Shown: piece by piece, positions 23,110 to 32,677 of the stretch
How positions within the stretch are numbered: position 1 is the stretch's first letter
Layout of the letters: each line of letters begins with the position of its first letter
Made by a program: the position numbers and the translations under genes
Notes under the pieces: model-generated
The model's database searches: none
The model's input: the letters and a program-made list of their open reading frames with translations, nothing else
Told to the model about the DNA's origin: nothing
Assembly: GCA_950022295.1 (NCBI GenBank)
Contig: OX465600.1
Location: 6,572,001-6,636,000 of the forward strand
Origin: Bromus sterilis
Lineage: Eukaryota > Streptophyta > Magnoliopsida > Poales > Poaceae
DNA: 64,000 nucleotides
Direction of reading: 5' to 3'

Positions 23110-23760
23110 TTTCTTTTAGGCAATCAGCGAAGTAGCACTTGGTCCATGGTTGTTCTAGCATCACTTGTTGGTACATAGTTCTTGCCAAAGCATTGCGTAG
23201 CCCGGCCAGATGTACCATGTACTTGAATCTCCCGCTTAATAACACTCCCATCCTTACATGGGCAGTACCACAGTATACGTACAGAGCAAACTTACTCCAG
23301 AAACCCCAACTGGCTCCATGATACTCATAAATCGGGTACCTTTCGGTGGACTACCTTTGGAGGAGGACGCAGGAATCAGGCACCCCGTACGCACGTACGT
23401 ACGTAGAATCGATAGACCAGTGAACACGCAGATACGGTACGGGGTGGCCTCCCCGTAAAAGCAGTACGTCGCTACGTACGCGAGACGCGACACCCGCCGT
23501 GCGCTGCACGTACGCCCGCGCCGCTCGCTTCTTAACTCGGATACGGCCACGGGCATCGATCGATCAGTTCGTGCGATCTTCTCCGACTTTTCCTTCAACA
23601 AAGATCAGACTGGGCCAGCCATTACTCCAGTGGTCATGAGCTCATACAGTTCCAATCAGGACATTATGACTAGCTCTGCTTCACGTAGTGACCTTGACGT
23701 TTCTCCGCTGGCTGTGAAACGCCCACGGGAGTCACTGCCACACGATGCAACTGTGCAAGC
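23110..23760. repeat. Block B, copy 2
   Basis: Anchors as in copy 1, including CATAAATCGGGTACCTTTCG, GGACGCAGGAATCAGGCACC and GAGACGCGACACCCGCCGTG. A + frame at 23,630-23,824 has no domain and is probably chance. Copy 2 is shorter at its right end than copy 3. Confidence 0.75.
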
Positions 23761-23819
23761 TCTCGATGAGATAAACAGAATGTACTACTACCAAATGTAT
23801 GTTGCAAAACAGTCGAGAA

Positions 23820-24097
23820 ATTGAGCACTGCATAAGCAAATGACCAATGGTTTCATCCTTACCACACAATGGGCACACATCATTTTCAACCCAACCTTTT
23901 CTTGCATATATGCCATTTATTTAAATACCAAACAATTTTATCTTCATCTCTATTCAGCACACTTTGATATGTGTCCATAACTCTAGAGATTCGACAAGAA
24001 AGTCCTTTGAAAACAAAATTATCTAGCCCTTTATTAAAAGCATCACTCACAAACATATTGTTATCCACAAAGTCCACCAACATAGGGATTGATAAAT
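23820..24097 (-). pseudogene. LINE fragment: reverse-transcriptase zinc-binding (zf-RVT) region, frameshifted
   Basis: On -, the frame reads ..LSCRISRVMDTYQSVLNRDE.. and then DKIVWYLN. After a frame change near 23,912 it continues GIYARKGWVENDVCPLCGKD and ETIGHLLMQC. The CPLCG..DETIGHL..QC pattern is the zinc site found at the C-terminus of plant L1-type LINE polymerases. The piece is cut off on both sides and cannot be functional. Confidence 0.75.
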
Positions 24098-24101
24098 AGT
24101 G

Positions 24102-24184
24102 CTTCCTCCGATCCATAATAAGTGTCGCTCATCTAGTACAAAGTTTGTACAAAATGAGCGACACTTATTATGGATCGGAGGGAG
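24102..24184. mobile_element. Short Stowaway MITE
   Basis: Inverted arms CCGATCCATAATAAGTGTCG and CGACACTTATTATGGATCGG with a short AGTACAAAGTTTGTAC centre, near-perfect hairpin, TA at the right edge. The left terminal CTCC is altered. Confidence 0.85.
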
Positions 24185-24284
24185 TACCATTCACCGATGA
24201 AAACTTATTTTCTGTCTATAGAGTAACAGAAGCAAAGGGAACAGATAATGGGGAGTTAAAAGAATTTTTTGTCAAAATAATAAT

Positions 24285-25200
24285 TTGGCAAACAGTGAAG
24301 TAGCACTTGGTTACCATACATGGTTCTTAAAGCATTGCTTAACTGATAACCGTGCATTCTAGTTTTTTCACTACATACTTTTCCATTCTTTGACGCAAAT
24401 GTACCCTGTACCATCCTTACATACCAGGCGGTACTACTGCCTTAAATCTCTACTGACTCCATGACGATACCCATAAATCTGTCCATTTCGGTGGACTGCC
24501 TTTGAAGGATCACGCATGAATCAAGCAGCATTTAAACTGACTGACTGAAGCAGCCACCCCGTACGTGGTGGCACGCACATACGTTACGGCGCTCTCGCAA
24601 GCAGTACGCGAGAAGCGACACCCACCGTGCGCTCCACCTCCACTCTCTTAACTCGAGTACAGCCCGTGGGATCTCTTCCGACTTTTCCTTCTTCCACTAA
24701 GATCACACTGGGCCAGTACTTTTCTCTCTAATTGGCCATGAGTTAATATAGTTCCAATCGGGGCTTTATTGCTCTGCTTCACGTAGCCATCTGAGTTCAA
24801 GTAGGAGTATCAGTTACTGCAAGCTCTCTACAAAATCGAATTCAGAATTACGTTTAGGCCCGTGGACACACTTCCAAAACACCTTTTGAGGTCCAACCTC
24901 TTGATCATTTTTTTATACTACCCACCAGGTGAAAATGTTTACCCGTGAATGATAAACAAATGTACGACCCCAGTAAACAATGTGAAGTCAAGGTCAGACC
25001 ATGCTCTACCACCGAAGAAATAGAAACACGGTGACCCAGTAGACTTTTCTTCTCACGAACCAACGGAACTATTCCAACAAACAACTGCTACCGCTACCAC
25101 TTGTCCACAAACCCCAATCAAGGATAACATAAACCAGACTTTGACATTCCACAGACACAAGACACAGAATCAGATAAAATCAGGACCCCGATCCGCATGT
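24285..25200. repeat. Block B, copy 3
   Basis: Shares GCAAACAGTGAAGTAGCACT-type text with copy 2, then CCATTTCGGTGGACTGCC, GGATCACGCATGAATCAAGC, CGACACCCACCGTGCGC and TAGACTTTTCTTCTCACGAA. The end CAGAATCAGATAAAATCAGG matches copy 1. No gene. Confidence 0.75.
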
Positions 25201-26095
25201 TTATTCCCAGTTTGTTTTTAGATCTGTTTATTCCCAGTTTAATCCATCCAACCAGCCACATACATCGTGGCACCACGCGCAGGCCAGATTCAGTGTCCCC
25301 TCACCTCACCTTCTACGGGAGGGAATCCGGCACCAGGTAAGCAGATCTCCGGCACAGTGCCCCCATTCATTACCATATATGCTCCAGCCTTTGGACCTTT
25401 CAGTTTTTTATACGGTGTGCACAACAACAGCTCACCTAAGACAGCCCAGGGCCAATTGTATATCTACAATTACGAGATACGCACGTACGAGCAAGATTTG
25501 CGGTTCTGATAGTATATTGGGCTCGTCGACATCATCATCGGCACGGCGGATTAACAAATCGATCATGGAAATCGTATGGCGTGGCGGACAAAGCATGATT
25601 AGGGGGCAGACAAGATGCGTGAACTGCATGCGGCGACCATGTGCAAGCTGATTTTTAAGGAATATGGTTAATTGGTGAGCCTGTGATTGATTGAGATGCC
25701 AAAAAACTTATATTCAGATTGTAAAAAACAGTCAACATGTTGCTCTGATCTGATGCCAATTTGATTTCAACATGTAGCCAAGAGGGGAAAGTTCTCTGAA
25801 GAAACATTCAGAAGAATTCCTTTCTTTTGGGCTGAATGAAGTCTCTGTTTTGGTTTCTTCTTGAGCATCTCTGATGAAGCAGAGCACACATCCTCCTAAC
25901 ATCCTAAAAATCTAATCATCATCTCCTAGGGACCCCAAAAAAGGTTAAGCTGCTGTTGTTTGAGGCTTGAGCGGCGGATCTATGTCCATGGAAAGAACGA
26001 ACACCCAAGAGAAACAAAGAAAGAAAGAATTAAAAGTCCTACTCTACTCTTAAGAATTAATCCCTCCTCCGACAACAGGTGATCAGATTGATTGA
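25201..26095. other. 3' flank of the response regulator gene
   Basis: Unique-looking DNA. On - the stretch from 26,095 leftwards is probably 3' UTR; no clear poly-A signal was fixed. No other gene. Confidence 0.4.
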
Positions 26096-26730
26096 TCACC
26101 GGATGCGGCTGCAGAGGCGGGAGACGTCGGAGGGCCTGACGGGCTTGAGGAGGAAGTCCTCGGCGCCCTCCTCGAGGCAGCGGGTGATGCGGTTGGGCAC
26201 GTTCTCCGACGACATGATCACCACAGGGATCCCACGGAGCTCCGACGACTCCTTGACGCGCTTGAGCAGCTCGTACCCGGTCATCCCGGGCATCCAGTAG
26301 TCGGTGATGATCATGTTGACGTCCGTGATGAGGCCCAGCCCCAGCAGCTCCAGCGCCCTCGTCGCAGAGTCCACGGTGGTAACTGCAGCAAATCAGAGCG
26401 AGGCAGGTTAGCAACAAGATCGATCCGATTTAACCAAGAAACCGCCGAGACGGGGTCGATTGATTCGAGGCAGATGAGATGGGTTGGAGTTTGGAATTTA
26501 CCTCTGTATTTGGAGCTGCGGAGGATCTTGGCGATGACGGCGCGGTCGACGACGCTGTCGTCGACGGCGAGGACGTGCATGATGTCGTCCTGCACCTGGA
26601 CGACGACCTCGTCGGCGGCGGGGAGCACCGGCTTGCGGTCGGCGGCGGCGGGCAACGGGGAGGAGACCTTGGTGAGGTCGGCTGGCAGGGTCATGGCCGG
26701 AGCATGGGTGGGAGCGGCGGCGGCCATCAA
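26096..26730 (-). CDS. Type-A cytokinin response regulator, 2 exons (171 aa)
   Basis: On -, exon 1 is 26730-26502 and exon 2 is 26382-26096. The donor is CAGAG/GTAAAT and the acceptor TTTGCTGCAG/TT, phase 1, giving 171 aa. A Pro/Ala-rich N-terminus of about 50 residues precedes one receiver domain: VLAVDDS (acidic pair), MIITDYWMPG (phospho-acceptor Asp), VIMSSENVP (Thr/Ser position) and FLLKPV (conserved Lys). It ends soon after the receiver, SRLCSRIR, with no GARP DNA-binding domain, which defines type A. Such proteins take phosphate from His-phosphotransfer proteins and damp cytokinin signalling. It resembles rice type-A proteins with the VNMIITDYWMPGMTGYELLK signature; the exact orthologue is not assigned. 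It is the only clearly intact host gene in the window. Confidence 0.95.
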
Positions 26731-26878
26731 ATGGACTCAATCAAATCGATCAAACTCCTTGAAAATCTTTCTGGCTGGAGCAGTGAAGAAAGAAACGTAG
26801 GGAGGGAAGAAGTCTTGTTTGTTGATGGGATGAGGAGGAGTTGGATGGGGTGTTGGTTGTGACGCGGTTGGGTTGTGG

Positions 26879-26886
26879 TATATATA
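26879..26886 (-). promoter_or_regulatory. TATA box of the response regulator gene
   Basis: TATATATA lies about 150 bp upstream of the start codon on -, with a pyrimidine-rich leader between. Position fits a transcription start near 26,850 and a 5' UTR of roughly 120 bp. Several (A/G)GATC and AGATCT motifs at 26,930-27,060 could be type-B ARR sites; that part is inference. Confidence 0.6.
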
Positions 26887-27799
26887 CGAGAAGCGGTGGG
26901 AAGGAGGGAAAATGAATGCGGGAGAAATCAAATCCTGCGAGATCTCGAAAGGGATCCTAGGCTCGCGGATCGAGCGTGACCCGGCCCAGGGTGGGTCCCG
27001 GGGGCGATCCGGGCGCGGATACGCGGGGCCCGCGGCCCAGCCCGTGCGATCCCCGCCGGGATCTCCCTGCCCCTCTCTCGCCCTTCGCTTTCGCTCGTCA
27101 CTCGCCCACGCACACCGTATGTGTGTGATCTTCTTCTCCTTTTTTATTTTTTCTTTCTTGGTCTTGGGTTGGGTTGCGAGCAAGTGGGGAGATCTGATCT
27201 TGCTTTTGATAATCTCTTTTCTCTTCTGCTATGCTGCTATACTAGGATTTGGGTTTGTTTGGTCTTTCCGGCAGGTGATCCGTACTGGGAGGATTTTGAA
27301 TATTGTTTTTTTTTGGGTGAGCGGCGGGCGGCAGGATATATGATACTACGCATGTTGTTGGGGCTTGATTGATTTCTTGGGAGATTCAGCCGTGATTCGT
27401 GAGATCATCCATCCACGGGGTTGGGTTTGGGTTTCCTTCCGTGCGTGGAAGGGTCACTTGGCCCTTGGATACGAGGAGCTCCTCTACTCTTGCGTCGTCA
27501 CAGCTGTTTGTTGGTGATCCATCTGTGATCGATATCTCACACGCGATCTCCTGCTTTCACTCTGTACGTAACGCACCATCAACGTCGATCGTGTGCGTGC
27601 ATGGCAGGATCTCCGGATCCGTCCCGGTGCGGTAGATCGATCGACGCGGCCTGCCAACGAGATCTTTCTTTCTTTCACCAGAACAATGGCAGCAGGCGAG
27701 CGACCCGGGCCGTACAGGGTACCAAGGAGGGAGTCTGTCCGACGATGCGGTGCGGGATCTTCTCGGGTGCGGGGATCCATGACAATATCGACCGCACAG
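26887..27799. promoter_or_regulatory. Upstream region of the response regulator gene
   Basis: GC-rich at 26,940-27,110, then T-rich. No gene on either strand. ORFs here are in GC-rich promoter DNA and have no domain. Confidence 0.4.
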
Positions 27800-28045
27800 A
27801 GGGAGGGAGGGACGTCGGTGGCGTGGATTCCACGGGGATACTGCTGCTAGCTAGAATCCGTGCTCTCGTAGGGTGCGGTGGAGAAGGTACTCTGGCTAGG
27901 GTGCGTGCACGAGGGAGGGAGGGAGGGAGTGAATGTGCAGATGGCAGTACCGCCGGATTTGGATTTGGATTTGGATTTGGTTGCTGCTGCTGTACCGCAA
28001 AAGGTGATCGCAGAATCGGTCGCGGCAGGCCATCATCTGCGCCGC
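27800..28045. repeat. Block C, copy 1 (upstream of the response regulator)
   Basis: Shares GACGTCGGTGGCGTGGAT, GATACTGCTGCTA, GTGAATGTGCA, CCGGATTTGG..TTGCTGCTG and AGAATCGGTCGC with copies at 31,580-31,755/36,361 and 43,430-43,705. Contains a GGATTT tandem run (27,956-27,979). Uninterrupted here. A position upstream of the gene makes a regulatory role possible. Confidence 0.7.
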
Positions 28046-28267
28046 GAAATAAAATCAATGCATCCTGGTGACGTACGCGCCCACGTATCGGACCGCGATA
28101 CACGAACCTTCCCTGCCTACACACCAAACCACCGTGATCGTCAATCACGGCCGATACCCAAAATCCTGCAGTCGTCGTTGCAAATCTCGCTCATTTCTCA
28201 AGAGAAAAAAAAACCTAGTTGCGATTTGGCGTGGATATGATCAGGCGGTGAACTGGTTTACAACATA

Positions 28268-28340
28268 CTCCTTCCGTTTCTTTTTGTGAATATTGACTTC
28301 GACCAAACCTTATATGCGGAGTAAAAAGAATCGGAGGGAA
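28268..28340. mobile_element. Short Stowaway MITE
   Basis: TA-flanked, ends CTCCTTCCGTTTCTTTTTG and AAAAAGAATCGGAGGGAA, about 73 bp. Confidence 0.8.
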
Positions 28341-29850
28341 TACTAGGTTGTAAGGCATCTTATATTAATTTACAAACTGAGTACAATAAAACACACATAA
28401 TCCTCTCTGATATGATACTCGCATAGAGCATGTTTGGTAGTACCACGCACTATAGTTCATACACTGCATTGTCAAGATTTTTTTTTCATGCGATGCGTGC
28501 AATCAAACAGTTGAGGCACTTTTTACCTATACGGCATGATGTTTACAACACATACGGACCAATCTTCAATGGAACGGTAGATTTAAGCTTCTCCAGCAAG
28601 CCAGGCATCAGCGTAACAAGAGGTAAGAAAAATTCCCTCGGTTTCAATGCCATATTGCATTCTCCTCTCACACTGCATGCGGGCCCCGTCACTACCAAAC
28701 AACACGCACACGCAGGCCATAAAACCGACCAACCGCCATGCAAACAACCAAACAACCTGGCAACACCGTTTTTGCACTGTTTTTCTTCTATCAAATCCTG
28801 CTTAGCCTGGTTCCTTTTTCTCCACTCAACTAGGCCAATAGTGCCTGCTTAGGATTGGGCTGCAGTTTCACAATGAACGATAACATCATAAACGTCTCAT
28901 TATCAATGGAAACATCACGTATCAGGCCCATCGACGGGGCATGACAAATTGGCCGACTATTCATACCCTCAAAATTCCGCTCCCCCCCCCCACACACACA
29001 ACTAGGGATTGTTCCATCAGTTGATCGCCCGATCCATCGCTCACCTACTATTGGTTGCACTCGCCATCATCACCCTTCAAATGGCCCTCCGTGTATTGCT
29101 CTTGCCTTCTCGATAGAATGATGTTGCGGACCTAATTTACCGGTTTCCAAAGTCATGAGCCACACACACACACACACACACACACGTGCTCTGGACATGT
29201 TTCTTGTAGGCCAATTTACTACGGAGTTCACATGCTTTCGTTGCACTTCGAATCCAACATCTTCTAATGAACGTAGTAGTCGCTACGGAATTGTTGCAAC
29301 AAAATTGCTATTGAGGGGACTCATCCTAAATCATAGAGCTAGCATCGTCTTCGAATTCTCTATCTTCTTTTAGCTCTGGCAACCTCTAGGCACATGAATA
29401 GGCATGTGCCACCTATGCATATTCAAACAAGATATTAGACCGATCAGGATTTCAATCCAAGCAAAAAAAATTGTAAACTGATTAATCAGAGAAAGGGACG
29501 TAAATCGGGTTTTCCTAGAGATCAGCTAAAAACTCATTTTTCTATAAACATATGCCGAAAATCCCGGAATGTCCCTATAATTTAGGTGAGGTTTGCAGGC
29601 CAGCATCCCGAACAAATTCGTTAAACCTCTCAAAAACTGATCTATGGCGGTGGTGCGACTCTGATGACAAACTCCAGTTGGTAACGTGATACTTTTACAT
29701 AAATTTTTATGAAAAGGGCTATTTTCTCATAAATAAATGGAAAACTTGTTTTTAATACTAGGTCGCCAAAAATTGTCATTTACAGGAGCACTTTTTTTTG
29801 TCGAACTCCGCATAAATAAATAAAAATATACTCTACGATAAATAACAGTA
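28341..29850. other. Non-coding DNA with CA microsatellite
   Basis: No gene. A (CA)n run lies at 29,160-29,185 and a poly-C run near 28,983. 28,430-28,850 looks like ordinary intergenic DNA; no TIR pair was confirmed. Confidence 0.4.
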
Positions 29851-30013
29851 CCTCCGATCCAAAATAAGTGTCGTTCATCTAGTACAAAATTTGTACTAGC
29901 TTAGTACAAAATGAGCGACACTTATTATGGATAAAATAAGTGTCGTTCATCTAGGACAAAATTTGTACTAGCTTAGTACAAAATGAGCGACAGTTATTAT
30001 GGATCGGAGGGAG
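29851..30013. mobile_element. Stowaway MITE with internally duplicated hairpin
   Basis: TA-flanked. Ends CCTCCGATCCAAAATAAGTG and TTATTATGGATCGGAGGGAG. The inner hairpin (AAATAAGTGTCGTTCATCTA .. TAGTACAAAATGAGCGACA) occurs twice in a row, so the element is about double its usual length. Confidence 0.85.
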
Positions 30014-30019
30014 TACTTG

Positions 30020-31290
30020 TTAAAGATGATGTAAGTCATTGTGTTATTCTCTTTTTTCGGCTTTGTTTATTCTATAGTCGGTCGTTTCTTGGACTTTTCT
30101 TCTAAAAACTAATATTATACTAAATCTTCTAGAAACCTATAGTATTATTACTTCATTATATACATAGTTTAGTCTCTAGAAAAAATAAAGTAAACTCTTG
30201 TATTTTTCATTTGGTTTGACATATAGATATAGGGTTTCGAAACAAGATTCATGAATGTGCTGCCGAACTCAAACGTTTAAGAAATACTAGAAACCAGGAC
30301 CTTGCGAGCTAGGAGATCCATTTAAATAACCGCAAAAAATCACATTTAATTTGCTACTACACCGGCACCTCACATTCTGGATGGCGTGCGTCAACCACAA
30401 TCTGACTGACATACATGCATATCTGATCTGATGGGATCCTCACACGTCGTAGAAACTTCTCACCCGTCCCGTTGAAAAAGCTCAAGCCCAGTGTAGATGT
30501 AAACCTGCATTGACCTAGCACCTTTTTTTTTCTCCTTCTCCACGCCAGGGTCAGGTGTGGAGCTGCCTTTAGTCAAAGGTTAAAGAAGATAACGGAAATC
30601 AGCTTAATAAAATAATGATCAGGCGGCATAATTGGGCGTGACTAATCAGTGAAGTCCACTGTTTTGTTTGTCTGTGCGGATCTCGATCACATGGGACGGG
30701 CAATCAGGAGGATATCTGAGATGATCAGGTAGGTATTCAGGTTGGATGTGATCTTCAGCATGTGGACGAACGCGTCCAGTGCTTGCATGCACTCCTCCAG
30801 CCTTGTCATTTGCAGGAACACGAAATAAATAGGAAGAACACGAAATGAATCTTGTGCTGGTCGTCTGAAACGCAGACTGTAAATGTAAAAGATTAGTCCT
30901 CGAGGAAGGAGCACGCGCAGCTTGAACGGATCGGGGCAACATGCTTGTCACGCTTTCAATCAAAATTTAAAAAGCACATAGTAGTGCAGTAGAAAAGCGC
31001 TTTGGTGACGGGGAATCGTATCGCATCTTTTGACGGCATAGTGGCCTCGTTTGGCTCGAGGATCTCCGGTGGCACGAGCAAGGCCATGCTTGACCTGGAT
31101 GCAGGTACGCTGAGCTGGGAGGAGCTGCCATGGAAAGCGAGAGAGATTCTTTCCGAAAGGCGGTGGGCGCGGCGCCCGGTGCGACGTCGGCGATATTCGC
31201 CGGAGGAGGAGGAGGATCGGGGAGAGGAGCTCGTCACGCTGGCTTCACGGGAGCTCTGGTTTTTCTGGCGCGTAGTTCGTAGTACTACGT
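30020..31290. repeat. Block D, copy 1
   Basis: Ordered anchors shared with 41,265-42,840: GTAAGTCATTGTG, TCTTCTAGAAACC, GGGATCCTCACACGTCGTAG, CCTGCATTGACCTAGCACC, GCATAATTGGGCGTGACTAA, ATTCAGGTTGGATGTGATCT, CTGAGCTGGGAGG and GGCGCGGCGCCCGGT. On -, 31,000-31,160 keeps a short frame around LLVPPEILEPNE that recurs in D4. This may be a relic of a lost gene; no family recognised. Confidence 0.75.
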
Positions 31291-31339
31291 AGCACTCGCA
31301 TTGCACAGGCTTCTTTCCTTGGTTCAATTTGAAGAATGC

Positions 31340-31756
31340 GAAGTGAGCCTTGATAGATCACCGTCACCGGCATGTCGGCATCGGCATCGGCGCCAGCCAG
31401 ACAGCACGACGCAGGGCTGGAGGTGCCGACCGGAATCTCCGATCTCCCCGAATCCTCGGTTCTCGCTCGGTCACCGCCGTTGGCCTTGTCGGCATCAAGT
31501 TTGGTTCTTCGGAATCACGTGCCTTGCCTACTTGAGTAGCTACTGTCAGCTGCCCGGCCGCTTCCAGATTTCTTTGGTGCGAGGATCGACGGTGATTTCG
31601 ACCGGACGTCGGTGGCGTGGATACTGCTACTCCGGTAGGCAGCGGCGGTCGGTCGATCGTACCGTGCGTGCTCCAGCAAATGCACATGGGTACACTGGCC
31701 GTAGCATCACCCGGATTTGGTTGCTGCTGTACTGTACTGTACTGTACTGTACTGGG
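31340..31756. repeat. Block C, copy 2, left part (interrupted by MULE-2)
   Basis: Shares GACCGGAATCTCCGATCTCC, CGGTCACCG, GGCGTGGATACTGCTACTCC and GTAGGCAGCGGCGGTCG with copy 3. It ends in a TACTG pentamer run (31,729-31,754). The block resumes at 36,361 (GAGAATCGGTT). Confidence 0.75.
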
Positions 31757-31970
31757 ACTTTTGACCTTTTTGCGAAAGAGATTCAAAATCTGAACTCACT
31801 TGCAAAATATTTCACAAATCTAACCCTTTTGTCTAGCCTAACAGCCAGGCGCTAGACCTATGCACATAGGGTCCGCCACAACGAGGCTGGACCCTGGTTA
31901 TCTAGTGCCTTATAGAGAGGCGCTATACTACTAGTCTAGCGCCTCGCGCTGAGGCGCTATACTTCGCAAT
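31757..31970. repeat. MULE-2 left TIR with GGCGCTA palindromes
   Basis: Inverted match to about 36,095-36,360. Contains facing TAGCGCC / GGCGCTA half-sites (31,838-31,970), e.g. TCTAGCGCCTCGCGCTGAGG. Confidence 0.85.
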
Positions 31971-32677
31971 AACAAAACGGCCGAAGCCCACGTCCGAAGG
32001 CAGACACCACAACACAGAGGGTGTTTCGCCCGAACAGAAGCAAGGGTGGCGGCAGTTCTTCCCCCCTCTCTCAAATCCTCCCCCCAAATTCCCCAGATCT
32101 GAAGGATTCAACCGTGGAGATTGTTGTCAATCCATCCCCTAAGGTACTGCCCTCCATTCCCCTCTCTTTCATCCAAAAAATGCATCACATTTTTCCTCTT
32201 TGTTCAAGTTTGTATGAAACCCTAAATCCCATTTGATTTTGAAATTGTTATGGTAGAATGAGATGTTTGATGGTTCTATAGCAATATGTTTGAGATGTAG
32301 TAAGCATTGATACATATTAGAGAGACTAAATTTAGAGAAACCCTAAATCAAATTTGGTTTAAAAATATAATGACACTTTGTGGATTAGTTTTGTATGGAG
32401 AAATTACAACATATGAATGGATCTATGTATACCAATGGCACAATGTCATGCAATTGTTATAAACTATGTGTACCAATAACATGCAATGGAACTATGTGTT
32501 TATGTTGATATGTTGTTATGACATTATTAATATGGATGGCATGAATGTATATTTTTATATGGTACCATGTGTTTTACATAGTGAAATTTAGATCTTGAGC
32601 ACTACCATTTGCTAAAGCATATTATTTTGTTATGGAACAAAGTGATAATCGAATGCTTTTTGTTTGAAAAATATAGG
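31971..32677. promoter_or_regulatory. MULE-2 leader upstream of the PMD gene
   Basis: Pyrimidine-rich stretch with CCCCCCTCTCTCAAATCCTC, a possible leader exon ending at CCTAAG/GTACTG (about 32,142), then an AT-rich intron-like stretch ending TATAG just before the ATG. Same layout as MULE-1. No coding. Confidence 0.5.

Noticed and set aside
26311..26374. Single-exon readings across the response regulator intron
   Set aside because: The receiver domain is continuous only after removing 26,383-26,501 at consensus splice sites; unspliced frames break it.
28430..28860. Possible Tourist-type element starting GCATGTTTGGTAGT
   Set aside because: I could not find a matching inverted right end or a TTA/TAA duplication.
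28926..29060. Short ORFs around the poly-C and CA runs
   Set aside because: Simple-sequence artefacts without domains.
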